The translations under genes were made by a program, and so were the position numbers. From the NCBI GenBank assembly GCA_900316685.1, contig ONDS01000006.1, positions 1-64,000 on the forward strand: a stretch of 64,000 nucleotides of DNA. The letters run 5' to 3'. Every line of letters starts with the position of its first letter. Positions within the stretch are counted from its first letter, which is position 1. The stretch comes from an uncultured Prevotellaceae bacterium (GTDB taxonomy: Bacteria > Bacteroidota > Bacteroidia > Bacteroidales > Bacteroidaceae). The notes below the pieces were generated by a model. That model saw only the letters and a list, made by a program, of their open reading frames with translations, was not told the DNA's origin and made no database searches. Shown here one piece after another: positions 25,724-34,120 of the stretch.

Positions 25724-25831
25724 ATGATGGCTTGTGCCCGCCTGCACCACAACAATAATGATCATATCGGTTTAATCTTTAAAATGGACGAAATGGATAA
25801 ACACATGTTTATAAAGATGTATTACCTTTGA
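25724..25831 (+). pseudogene. Short frame resembling a decayed FGE C-terminal tail
   Basis: The 35-codon frame begins MMACARLHHNNNDHIGL. It recalls the end of FGE domains (C-R-V-x-N-R-N-N...H-L-G-L) and is rich in AAC/AAT codons. Its 3' half is the repeated promoter block. It may be a remnant of a second FGE tail or a template-repeat-like piece; it is unlikely to be a working gene. Confidence 0.35.
25787..25830 (+). promoter_or_regulatory. Repeated promoter block upstream of the thioredoxin-like gene
   Basis: This is nearly identical to 14780-14824 and ends in the -7 box TACCTTTG (25823-25830). It would drive the thioredoxin-like gene at 25919 with a leader of about 80 bases. Confidence 0.6.
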
Positions 25832-25918
25832 AGTGTGAAAATCCAATAAGTTAATAGAGATTTCTTTTCAATATACAACATCAAACAAATTATTCTTATT
25901 AACAAAATAATAATTATC

Positions 25919-26458
25919 ATGAAAAAAGTATTGTTATTTTCAGTTCTTGCTCTGCTGGTTTGTATGTCAGGCGAGACAAAAAGCGAGCCGATAAACTCGG
26001 CATCCTATGAGATAGAAAAACTTGAGGAGGTTAATGGTGGCGGCGTATTGAAAAGTCTCTCGCGGAGTGTAGCGCCAAGTAGTGTCTTCCGCACTATTGC
26101 TTCGCGTTATCGTGGAAAAGTGACACTGATTATGACATGGGCAACATGGTGTGGCCCATGCCGACAGGCAATTCAGGAATTGAGTAATATCAAGTCTTCG
26201 TTCATATCACGTGGGGTTAAGTTCGTCTTTGTGACGGGAGAAACATCACCGCGCAGCGATTTTAACTACCGCTATCCAAGCAACCGAGGCGACCATTATT
26301 ACCTTACAGGTGCTCAACTGCAAGGATACATGAATACTTTGGGGCAACAGGCATACCCGTCATTGGTATTGCTCAATAAAAGCGGTCAGGTGGTGTGGCG
26401 GAGCCGTGGTTACCCCGGCAACGATGATGTGCTCTATTATATAAGGCGGTATTTGTAA
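25919..26458 (+). CDS. Periplasmic thioredoxin-fold protein
   Basis: The 179-residue protein has an N-terminal signal region (MKKVLLFSVLALLVCMSG) and a TlpA/thioredoxin-like domain with the redox motif WCGPC near residue 80 and cis-proline region QAYPSLVLLNK. It probably reduces or isomerises disulfides of exported proteins; the double-SH3 protein downstream and some of the exported modules contain cysteines. A cysteine within the signal region gives a possible but poor lipobox. Confidence 0.85.
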   Translation: MKKVLLFSVLALLVCMSGETKSEPINSASYEIEKLEEVNGGGVLKSLSRSVAPSSVFRTIASRYRGKVTLIMTWATWCGPCRQAIQELSNIKSSFISRGVKFVFVTGETSPRSDFNYRYPSNRGDHYYLTGAQLQGYMNTLGQQAYPSLVLLNKSGQVVWRSRGYPGNDDVLYYIRRYL

Positions 26459-26494
26459 CTTGTATTATATACTAACCCTATAATCACAATCAAT

Positions 26495-26989
26495 ATGAAA
26501 AAATATCTCTTTCTTTGTTTTTTCGTCCTCACGTCAACATTTGTCAGTGCCCAGAGTGAAGTAATCGTCGCCGGTGACAATGTCTGTCTGCGTCTCAGGC
26601 CCGACGAAGGTTCCAAGCTCACCGGAAGTCAGTTCCCACATTTCTATACGGGCAATATCCTTTCTTGTACCGGTCAGGTGAACGGGTATTACCGCGTCGT
26701 ATATGACGGTCACACCTATTATCTTCCCAAACGCTACGCACGACCTCGGGGAACGTCTGGGTACAGCAGTTCAACACCCGTGGCGTTCGACTATATCGTC
26801 ATCGCCGGCGACGGTGTGTGTTTACGGGCACAGCCCAATGAAAACACCAAACTCACCGGGTCGTCGTACAAACATTTCAATACAGGTGAATACGTGGAGT
26901 GCGCAGGTGTAGTGGGCAACTACTACAAAATCATCTATGACGGACGGTATTATTACATTCCCCAGAAATATGGACGGCCCAGAAACTGA
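26495..26989 (+). CDS. Secreted protein with two SH3-like repeats
   Basis: The 164-residue protein has a signal peptide (KYLFLCFFVLTSTFVSAQ). Two copies of a 60-residue bacterial SH3-like unit follow. Copy one runs VAGDNVCLRLRPDEGSKLTG to YLPKRYARPR, and copy two VIAGDGVCLRAQPNENTKL to YIPQKYGRPR. Such domains bind peptidoglycan or peptides in the periplasm. Each repeat holds two cysteines, suggesting disulfides. Confidence 0.8.
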   Translation: MKKYLFLCFFVLTSTFVSAQSEVIVAGDNVCLRLRPDEGSKLTGSQFPHFYTGNILSCTGQVNGYYRVVYDGHTYYLPKRYARPRGTSGYSSSTPVAFDYIVIAGDGVCLRAQPNENTKLTGSSYKHFNTGEYVECAGVVGNYYKIIYDGRYYYIPQKYGRPRN

Positions 26990-27057
26990 TTCTATCTCAA
27001 ACCTAAACTCATCTCTCGTAACTCATCACTCTTCACTTGTAACTCATCACTAATAAT

Positions 27058-28140
27058 ATGGCACTAATAAAATGTCCTAAATGTAGCAACATGGTCTCTG
27101 ACAAGGCAGACAGTTGTCCGCATTGTGGCTATCCCATGAATAGCAATAACCCTGACTCTCAAGAACAGATGGCAGCTAATGACGATGCGTCTGGTTATCA
27201 GGAAAAAGCGTCTTCCCGAAAATGGCTCTATGCCCTCATAGGTGTGCTTGTAGTTGCTGTGGCTGGTCTCGCCTTCCTATTGTTTGGTAGAAACGGAGGT
27301 GGTAATGGTGAAGTTAAAGAACTGGTTGAGAGACTTTCCGCCGCTGTTACCAAGGGCGACAGCCTTACAGTTCGCTCCTTATACCCCAATGCTCAACAAG
27401 CCGACTCACTCAGTCTGGTATGCAATATAGACAGCTTGCAGATAGAGGAAACAGACAATGGCTGGAAGGTGTCTGCAAAAGAAGGATTGAGCCTTTTAGT
27501 TGAGCGAGACAAGAGCACTGATTCCCTGTATGTCAAGGAGTCATACGGCATATTCGCTTATCCGCAGAAGCGATTAGCTCTGGCGAAAGGCACTGGGTGG
27601 TATGATGCCTCTCTCAATGACCTGACGAATGCAGAGAGAATGGCCGACACGCTCTTTGTCAATTGGCTCAAAGAAAAAGCGGTGAAATGGGTGAAGGACC
27701 AAGTGAAGATTACGAAAAGTGCTGTTAGGAAAGGTAAAGCAAGTGCTTCCTCTTATGTGCCTATAGAAGAATTCGATACTTTTTGTACTGTTGAGGTGAG
27801 TAACCAAAGTGATAATGAAATCGCCGGTGATGCTTATTCAGTATATGCACGCGAAAAGTGGAATTATCAAGAAAACTGTTTTAGTCCAGACATGTCAGTA
27901 CAAACAACTATGGAATCAGGTACGCCGAAAACCCTCACAGGAAAACCCATCCCTGCCAAAGGTTCGGTTACTTATTCATGGAAGGGTGAGGGCGGATATG
28001 GTTCGGCGCACCAATGGACTACTGACTATCGCTTGGATTCAAGTCTCACCTTCACATCTCGGTTAGCTGCCACTGCACTCGATGCTTATACCCCTACCGG
28101 GAATGAATATCAAGAATACCTTGCCGAGAAAGGCAAATAA
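27058..28140 (+). CDS. Zinc-ribbon/TM paralogue 1
   Basis: The 360-residue protein starts MALIKCPKCSNMVSDKADSC and PHCGYP (two CxxC knuckles, cytoplasmic zinc ribbon). A TM helix follows (about 59-78), then a large exported region. This exported part begins with VKELVERLSAAVTKGDSLTV and YPNAQQADSLSL, a segment related to paralogue 2, and ends in a fibronectin-like or DUF-type beta domain. A CGTAACTCATCACT repeat lies just upstream. The function is unknown; the architecture suggests an envelope-sensing or scaffold protein. Confidence 0.75.
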   Translation: MALIKCPKCSNMVSDKADSCPHCGYPMNSNNPDSQEQMAANDDASGYQEKASSRKWLYALIGVLVVAVAGLAFLLFGRNGGGNGEVKELVERLSAAVTKGDSLTVRSLYPNAQQADSLSLVCNIDSLQIEETDNGWKVSAKEGLSLLVERDKSTDSLYVKESYGIFAYPQKRLALAKGTGWYDASLNDLTNAERMADTLFVNWLKEKAVKWVKDQVKITKSAVRKGKASASSYVPIEEFDTFCTVEVSNQSDNEIAGDAYSVYAREKWNYQENCFSPDMSVQTTMESGTPKTLTGKPIPAKGSVTYSWKGEGGYGSAHQWTTDYRLDSSLTFTSRLAATALDAYTPTGNEYQEYLAEKGK

Positions 28141-28172
28141 TATAACAACAAAAAATATAAATACAAATTATT

Positions 28173-28739
28173 ATGAAAAAATATGGTTTATCTATCTTAT
28201 TCTTAACCGCTCTGCTCATTAATGTTAGGGGAGGTGAGATCATCGTCAATGATAACGCTTGTTGCGGGGAACGTGAAGCGTCTGCAGCAATGCCTACATA
28301 CGAGCAAATTAAAACGCTATGGGAACAAATTGCAAATGTGTCAATTACCAATGATAATATGACATCTTTGGCTCAAACGATACCAGGCTTGGCGTTCCTA
28401 ACATTCGATGTGCAAAAGGATGTGGAGTTGGAAGGTGGTGAACACGGAGATTTATATGATGTGTATTTTGGCATCAATATTGATAGTGTGCGCAGCACGG
28501 AAACAGAAGTATTCTTCTCTGCTTCACAACCCCATGCTTGTGGCATAGCTTTGCCTTATGGCTATAGTGACAGTGGTTTCAGTGTATATTTCAAAGATAG
28601 GGCAGATGCAGAGAACTATCTGTCACAACTGAAGCAATCGAAAGAAGTGCAGTCTGAAGATTACGGAACAGAAGGAATAAAAAGTGAAAACGGATGGTAT
28701 TGCGTTTCACTTGTTGATTCATGGCTGTTAGATATGTAA
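28173..28739 (+). CDS. Secreted protein sharing a domain with paralogue 9 (40377)
   Basis: The 188-residue protein has a signal peptide (MKKYGLSILFLTALLINVRG) and no zinc ribbon. Its mature part PTYEQIKTLWEQ...LAQTIPGLAFL...FSASQPHACGIALPYG...VYFKDRADAENYLSQ is clearly homologous to the C-terminal module of the protein at 40377-41444. It is therefore a free-standing, secreted version of one of the array's modules. Confidence 0.7.
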   Translation: MKKYGLSILFLTALLINVRGGEIIVNDNACCGEREASAAMPTYEQIKTLWEQIANVSITNDNMTSLAQTIPGLAFLTFDVQKDVELEGGEHGDLYDVYFGINIDSVRSTETEVFFSASQPHACGIALPYGYSDSGFSVYFKDRADAENYLSQLKQSKEVQSEDYGTEGIKSENGWYCVSLVDSWLLDM

Positions 28740-28747
28740 AACGAATA

Positions 28748-28773
28748 GGGTCATGGGAATAGCCCCATGACCC
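28748..28773 (+). terminator. Hairpin after the secreted module gene
   Basis: GGGTCATGGG (28748-28757) pairs with CCCCATGACCC (28763-28773). There is no T-tract, so termination or 3'-end protection is only probable. Confidence 0.55.
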
Positions 28774-28858
28774 CGTTACGTTACGTCAAATCATAAATCT
28801 CAAACGTCCAACTAAAGCTTAACCCATTACTCACAATTCGTAACTCATCACTAATAAT

Positions 28859-29857
28859 ATGGCACTCATCCAATGTCCCGAATGCGGGAACATGATTTCC
28901 GATAAAGCGGTGAAATGTCCCAAGTGCGGTTATCCTGTGGGTCAAGGATTCACACCATCACCAGCCCCCATCATAACCGATGGGGACGTGGAGGGGAGCC
29001 TCGAAACCCCGCCATCCCGAAAATGGCTTTATGCCGTTATCGGGATCGTGGTGATAGCATTGATTGGCTTGGGATATTTTGTTTATAACGAAATCCAGAG
29101 AGAAAAAGAGGAAGAAATAAGGTTGTTTGCAGTCAACTTTGCCAATATGGTGAGCCGCAACCAAATAGACTCAGTGCGAATGGTTTATCCTGATGCCTTA
29201 AAATGTGATTCTCTATCTCTTTCTTTTGTTGCTGATAGCATAAAAATTAGTTCAATGGGAAGTCCAAATACCTATATCGCTATATTTGGCAATGATAATA
29301 AAGCAGTGTTGTCAAGAACAGAAGATGGCTCTTTTGTGATAACTTCTTCCCATGGCTTGTTTGCCTATCGCAATGAGGACTATCAATTGTCAGAGAAAAC
29401 AATTGAGTGGCGGAAAAATCTTACTGACGCATTTTTTGCCGATTCGCTTGCAAATTTGAAAGCCAATTTAGAAAAAGTACGACAGGAAAAGGCTGCCGCA
29501 CAAGCGGCAGCAATTGAGGAGATAAAAAAACAAATAAACACTGCAGATTTTTCTTCGGGACTTAAAAAACACCTCAATGGAACGTTACGAGAAGATGAAG
29601 GTGATCATCCAGAATACAAAGTTAAACAAGCGACTGTCAAGAGGGTATATAACCTGACCCCATCATCCGCCATGGTGGATATGCGTTATGTGTACGATTA
29701 CGGTGATCCATATGGACTAAGTATAGGATCTCTGAAAATCAGAGTTGTAAAAGAATACGGTAAATGGTGCATTGACGATTTGTGGGATAAAGATGATGAT
29801 TCCAAAATTTGGGGCGAATCTATGCGTACAATAAAATGGCCTAAAGCACCATACTAA
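28859..29857 (+). CDS. Zinc-ribbon/TM paralogue 2
   Basis: The 332-residue protein has the ribbon CPECGNMISDKAVKCPKCGYP, a TM helix (about 57-75), then an exported domain. The region from FAVNFANMVSRNQIDSVRMV to YPDALKCDSLSLSF matches paralogue 1. A helical Lys/Ala/Glu segment and a C-terminal beta domain (YKVKQATVKRVYNLTPSSAM) follow, which may be NTF2-like. ATG is preceded by AATTCGTAACTCATCACT. Confidence 0.75.
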   Translation: MALIQCPECGNMISDKAVKCPKCGYPVGQGFTPSPAPIITDGDVEGSLETPPSRKWLYAVIGIVVIALIGLGYFVYNEIQREKEEEIRLFAVNFANMVSRNQIDSVRMVYPDALKCDSLSLSFVADSIKISSMGSPNTYIAIFGNDNKAVLSRTEDGSFVITSSHGLFAYRNEDYQLSEKTIEWRKNLTDAFFADSLANLKANLEKVRQEKAAAQAAAIEEIKKQINTADFSSGLKKHLNGTLREDEGDHPEYKVKQATVKRVYNLTPSSAMVDMRYVYDYGDPYGLSIGSLKIRVVKEYGKWCIDDLWDKDDDSKIWGESMRTIKWPKAPY

Positions 29858-29858
29858 T

Positions 29859-30011
29859 AATGATCAATTAAGAAATAGCGGTAAATGGAAAAAAGAAAAC
29901 TATGATGGTAAAATATATTATTCAACTTCTTCTCCACAATCTATGCACGCTTCGGATGTTGAGCATGAGAATGGTTGGTATATCGTTCGTGTAACTGTAG
30001 CCGAATTGTAA
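29859..30011 (+). pseudogene. 3' remnant of a 40377-type module
   Basis: An open frame of 50 codons without an initiation codon at its beginning encodes KWKKENYDGKIYYSTSS and ends VEHENGWYIVRVTVAEL. The end matches VEKKGDWYIVKIDMYV, the C-terminus of the 40377 protein, and IKSENGWYCVSLVD of the 28173 protein. It is the leftover tail of a lost paralogue. Confidence 0.65.
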
Positions 30012-30064
30012 TAATATGAACATACCAAAACCATAAACAACATAAGCACTAATCCTTTAAACTC

Positions 30065-30598
30065 ATGAAACGAATCATTTTATTCCTTATGTTATGCGTA
30101 GCCAGTTGCCAACTGGCTTTTTCACAAGATGAGTCAGAGAATTATTTGTTGCTGAGAGATGAACTGACCATCAACTATTCCTTCGACTACTCTGTTTTCA
30201 GAATCGAGAATTTCAATGCTGAAGATTACGTGTCGATGAAGGTGGACCGTACTTTCGAACGTTTCACGAACATGATTGAGAACACGTTGGTTCATAATGC
30301 TAACATCGAAATGAAGAGTTGCAAGATGAAACTCCTCAATGAGCAGGAGGCGAATCTTGAGCTAAAGGTTACCCCTTTAGAGGCGGATGACGATGGGGAG
30401 CATACGTTTTCGTTTGAATTATACCATAAACCATCCAATACTCACATCTGCTCATTCCAAATCAACACCAATGGAGGCGATGACGAAGCCTTTCTCCCCG
30501 AATTCATGGACCGGCTGAAAAAGACAGGAAAGAAACTCGGCAATCGAATAGCTAAGATAAAGACAAAAGCGGAGAAAATGAAATCGGAAAAACTTTAA
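30065..30598 (+). CDS. Secreted protein of unknown function
   Basis: The 177-residue protein has a signal peptide (MKRIILFLMLCVASCQLAFSQ), with a cysteine at a position that could serve as a weak lipobox. The mature part is charged with a lysine-rich helical tail. No family is recognised. It is followed by the CTCGTAACTCATCA repeat tract and paralogue 3. Confidence 0.6.
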   Translation: MKRIILFLMLCVASCQLAFSQDESENYLLLRDELTINYSFDYSVFRIENFNAEDYVSMKVDRTFERFTNMIENTLVHNANIEMKSCKMKLLNEQEANLELKVTPLEADDDGEHTFSFELYHKPSNTHICSFQINTNGGDDEAFLPEFMDRLKKTGKKLGNRIAKIKTKAEKMKSEKL

Positions 30599-30604
30599 AC
30601 CTCA

Positions 30605-30688
30605 AACCTAATTCGTAACTCATCAGCGGACAGACATGAAGTCGCTCCCTAATTCGTAACTCATCACTCGTAACTCGTAATTAATTTT
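30605..30688. repeat. CTCGTAACTCATCA repeat tract upstream of paralogue 3
   Basis: Units of ATTCGTAACTCATCA and ACTCGTAACTCGTAATTAAT occur directly before the ATG. Matching tracts precede the genes at 27058, 28859, 31470, 32976 and 38400. They carry no recognised promoter motif. Confidence 0.75.
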
Positions 30689-31414
30689 ATGGCACTCATC
30701 CGATGTTCTGAATGCGGAAGCATGATTTCCGACAAAGCGCAGAGATGTCCCAGGTGCGGATGTCCTGTCGGCCATGGGATGGCTTCTTCGCCAAATCGCA
30801 TTGTCAATAATGGTAGCGTGGATGATTATCCCGAAAAGTCTTCCTCCCGTAAATGGCTTTATGCCTTGATAGGTCTGCTCGCAGCAGCCTTGGTGGGTGG
30901 CGGCATCGTGGCGTATAACAAGTTGTCGGCAACAGAGGGCGATAATTCTGCCACAACGCCCGACACGGCTATCGTAAGCCATGGACAAAGTGTTGGCGTT
31001 AGCTCTGGAGATGACCAAACTGCCACCCGACAGGTCGAGTCGGAACAGGCAACCCGGCAGAGTCCTCAACAAACACCTTCGCAGACAACACATCGAGGTG
31101 GTATCCGTGCCACGCTCACCGGTGAAATCAGCACTATTCAGAACGTGAAAATGGTTCTCCAAGGTAAAACGGGCACACTTTCCTATGTCATGGACGGCAA
31201 GCGTACGGTTAGCAATATTGTGTTGGACGAAGCAACCTCCAGAATCGACAAGAATGGATTCGGACATCTTGTACTTAAAAGTTTTACTCCCGGTGGTAAA
31301 CTCAAGGGACGATTCATTGGAGAGATGGATGTGGCGGAGTGTGGATACATTTACGAAGGACAGTTCGTCAATGTGAATGGCGGCTCCACCACTTTCTTCC
31401 TCACGGAATTGTAA
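30689..31414 (+). CDS. Zinc-ribbon/TM paralogue 3
   Basis: The 241-residue protein has ribbon CSECGSMISDKAQRCPRCGCP, TM helix about 55-73, a Thr/Gln-rich linker, and a C-terminal beta-rich module (IRATLTGEISTIQNVKMVLQ; LKGRFIGEMDVAECGYIYEG). The first 75 codons are almost identical in DNA to paralogue 5 at 32976, while the rest is unrelated, which shows exchange of the exported part. Confidence 0.75.
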   Translation: MALIRCSECGSMISDKAQRCPRCGCPVGHGMASSPNRIVNNGSVDDYPEKSSSRKWLYALIGLLAAALVGGGIVAYNKLSATEGDNSATTPDTAIVSHGQSVGVSSGDDQTATRQVESEQATRQSPQQTPSQTTHRGGIRATLTGEISTIQNVKMVLQGKTGTLSYVMDGKRTVSNIVLDEATSRIDKNGFGHLVLKSFTPGGKLKGRFIGEMDVAECGYIYEGQFVNVNGGSTTFFLTEL

Positions 31415-31469
31415 AAAAACATCAACCTCAAACCAATTCGTAACTCATCACTCGTAACTCGTAATTATT

Positions 31470-32882
31470 ATGCCACTCATCAATTGTCCCGAATGTGGGA
31501 AAAAGGTATCCGACAAAGCATACAGCTGTCCGCAATGCGGCTTCGTCCTTCAGGAGAATGAAGTTCTTTTGGAGAATCAAGGTGACAGTATCCGTAAGTG
31601 GCTTTTTGGAGCCATCGGACTGTTGGCAGCAGCTGTCGCCGTAGTGGGATATCTGTTGTATGCACACAGTAAGACGGACGATAATAATGCTATTGTCGAA
31701 CTGACCCCGGAATTCATAACGGCAATAGAAAAGTATGACCAACTGGGTGTCTTTAGCGAGGGGTATGCTGCTGTCCGGAAGGGCGACAAATGGGGGTACG
31801 TCAACACCAAGGGTGAAGAGGTGATACCCGTCAGTATCGAGGCATTTTGCGTCGGACGCTTTTCCGAAGGAGTGGCCTTCGTTCCCTCTTCAAATGACAG
31901 CATCCCCTTCACTGTAATTGATACCGATGGAGAAACGGTGTTCAAGGGCGTAAAGGGTGACGCTTATTTCACTGAGAGTACATCTTTTGAAAGCGCCGAT
32001 ATGCCTTATTTCTCTAATGGAAAACTGTATGTCCCCCTTTATAAAGACGACAAGTTGTGCTTTGCAGTTTATGATAAGCAAGGAAACAGGTTGGAGCAGG
32101 AATTGTCAGGCAAGTTGGAAAAAGATCTGTATCCTTCTTCGGCCAGACGTTTTACCCAAAGCGTTGACAAAGACCACCAAAAGGTGGGCGTAATGGACTC
32201 TCTCAGTAATATCGTTATCCGTGCGAAGTATGACGAGTTAGGCGATGGTCTTGGTTTCCATATCTCCAATGGCGTAGTCCTTGTGTGCTTGTATGAGGTG
32301 AATGAGAATTATCATACGGCGGGGCTGGTGGATAATTACAAATGTCACTATGGCTATGCCGACCTCAAGGGTAATGACACGTTTTCGGATGAACTGAAGA
32401 AAAGATGTGACGACAAATGGAAAAGGGCAAATGAAAAATACTATGATGGTATTTCCCAGGCATATATCAGACAACTGGGCAAATTGAGTAAAGCCCCCCC
32501 CTCTACTTTCCATTATTACTATCTTTTTGATATTACCGGCGACGGCATCCCGGAGTTGTGGGTGAAGTCTGTATGTGGTGACGGTGCAACAACGATAACC
32601 GTTTTCACCTGGCTCTATGATGCAAAGAAAATCTATGAGACGGGTTGGGTATTCGGTATGAGATTATTTGAGGGTGAAAACTGCGTTTTCGCTGATTATT
32701 GTATGGAAAAGGCAACGAAACTGACCTATGAGAATGGAAAAATGCGTGAAAAGACAATGTCCTCCCAACGGGATGAAGAAACGGGGCGCTTGTCGCCAGA
32801 ACCATCTGACAAAGAATTCGAGTTCATCGATGCTAAGAACAAGAACCCCATCAAGGCAATAGGAAAAGCCGCTGCTAATTAA
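31470..32882 (+). CDS. Zinc-ribbon/TM paralogue 4 with WG-repeat domain
   Basis: The 470-residue protein has ribbon CPECGKKVSDKAYSCPQCGF, TM helix about 50-70, and WG (KWG) beta repeats from about 90 (LGVFSEGYAAVRKGDKWGYV; GRFSEGVAFVPSSND). The C-terminal 150 residues (FHYYYLFDITGDGIPELWVK) resemble an EF-hand-like calcium loop and may bind Ca2+. WG repeats are found in many exported ligand-binding proteins. The start follows a CGTAACTCATCACTCGTAAC tract. Confidence 0.78.
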   Translation: MPLINCPECGKKVSDKAYSCPQCGFVLQENEVLLENQGDSIRKWLFGAIGLLAAAVAVVGYLLYAHSKTDDNNAIVELTPEFITAIEKYDQLGVFSEGYAAVRKGDKWGYVNTKGEEVIPVSIEAFCVGRFSEGVAFVPSSNDSIPFTVIDTDGETVFKGVKGDAYFTESTSFESADMPYFSNGKLYVPLYKDDKLCFAVYDKQGNRLEQELSGKLEKDLYPSSARRFTQSVDKDHQKVGVMDSLSNIVIRAKYDELGDGLGFHISNGVVLVCLYEVNENYHTAGLVDNYKCHYGYADLKGNDTFSDELKKRCDDKWKRANEKYYDGISQAYIRQLGKLSKAPPSTFHYYYLFDITGDGIPELWVKSVCGDGATTITVFTWLYDAKKIYETGWVFGMRLFEGENCVFADYCMEKATKLTYENGKMREKTMSSQRDEETGRLSPEPSDKEFEFIDAKNKNPIKAIGKAAAN

Positions 32883-32906
32883 CCTCCTCTCGTGAAACCA
32901 TAAACC

Positions 32907-32975
32907 CTAATTCGCGACTCATCACTCGTACCCCATCACTCGTACCCCATCACTCGTAACTCGTAACTATAATAT
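32907..32975. repeat. Repeat tract upstream of paralogue 5
   Basis: CCCATCACTCGTAC and ACTCATCACTCGTA units repeat before the ATG at 32976, as they do upstream of several other zinc-ribbon genes. Confidence 0.75.
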
Positions 32976-34073
32976 ATGGCACTCATCCGATGTTCTGAAT
33001 GCGGAAGCATGATTTCCGACAAAGCGCAGAGATGTCCCAGGTGCGGATGTCCTGTCGTCCATGGGATGGCTTCTTCGCCAAATCGCATCATTAATAATGG
33101 TGGTGTGGATTACTACCCCGAAAAGCCTTCCTCCCGTAAATGGCTTTATGCGGTGATAGGTTTGCTTGCCGCTGTCTTGGTAGGTGGCGGCATCGTGGCG
33201 TATAACAAACTGTCAAATGATAACGAGAATAGCCCCGCTGCCACGACCGACAGCACATCTGTTGATGGCGGGCAAACTCCACGTGTCAACCCAACTCAAA
33301 TTCCTGATGGTGATTATTGCTATGAAGGACATTGGAAGTCGCAAAAACATGTGGCGCAGGCTTGCAGGATGGTGTTTGCCAAACAAGGCAACCGTCTCTC
33401 TAACTGTTCATATACCAACCTACGTTATAGCACTACCATCCAGCTTACAGGCTCAATAGAAAACGACAAACTGCACTTCGTGGGAAAAATCAATGGCAAA
33501 GACTTGGTTATCGACCTCCAGCCGTCCGACCTTGATGCCACCCAGATGAATGGAACGGGTACAGACTATGCGCATAGTGGTGACCGTGCCGCACTGGAAC
33601 TGTCAAGAGTAGAACAGGCGGTCGGCCAACGTGTTGTTGAATACGTAGAACCAGTTGACGTGGCTGCTGAAAGGGTAATGGCTGCTGCCGATGCTGCTGT
33701 GGCTGCTGAAGCCGTTGAGGAGGCTGCTGCTGCCGTTGAGGCCGCTGTAGAGTATGCAGAAGGTGCATCAGGCCGCTCATCTTATGACTATGGTTCAAGC
33801 AGACAGTCGTATCGGTTCTCTTCTGCCGATGATGTGATAGGTTGGTTAAGTGATAAGACCTTTTACAATGGCAGCCGGCGTTTAAGGATACGTCCCAATG
33901 GCGTGTGGCTGAATGACTATTGTGCGACGTACGCACCCAGAGTAGAGCGTTATGAGTCGTGGAAAGCATTGATCAGGGCAATGACGGCTACAGGACAAAG
34001 AGTGAGTTTCTTTGTCAATCCCATCGATGGGGAAATAACCGACGAGGCAGGTGATGTATTCAGGTTACGATGA
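32976..34073 (+). CDS. Zinc-ribbon/TM paralogue 5 with shared C-terminal module
   Basis: The 365-residue protein has ribbon CSECGSMISDKAQRCPRCGC, a TM helix, then a beta module (DGDYCYEGHWKSQKHVAQAC...YTNLRYSTTIQL) homologous to paralogue 7. An Ala/Glu/Val-rich stretch (about 225-262) follows, then an 84-residue end module (SYRFSSADDVIGWLSDKTF...) almost identical at DNA level to paralogue 7. The Ala-rich part replaces an Arg/Glu helix in the paralogue and looks like a slipped, low-complexity sequence. The stop overlaps an ATG that leads into the next gene's long frame. Confidence 0.75.
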   Translation: MALIRCSECGSMISDKAQRCPRCGCPVVHGMASSPNRIINNGGVDYYPEKPSSRKWLYAVIGLLAAVLVGGGIVAYNKLSNDNENSPAATTDSTSVDGGQTPRVNPTQIPDGDYCYEGHWKSQKHVAQACRMVFAKQGNRLSNCSYTNLRYSTTIQLTGSIENDKLHFVGKINGKDLVIDLQPSDLDATQMNGTGTDYAHSGDRAALELSRVEQAVGQRVVEYVEPVDVAAERVMAAADAAVAAEAVEEAAAAVEAAVEYAEGASGRSSYDYGSSRQSYRFSSADDVIGWLSDKTFYNGSRRLRIRPNGVWLNDYCATYAPRVERYESWKALIRAMTATGQRVSFFVNPIDGEITDEAGDVFRLR

Positions 34074-34120
34074 TTTCGTATTTTTTCCAAATAAATAATA
34101 ACCATCTATCATCTCATACT

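Noticed and set aside
34070-34120. Upstream start for paralogue 6 overlapping the previous stop codon
   Set aside because: All paralogues begin with MAL(I)xCPECG; the extra 17 residues have no counterpart.
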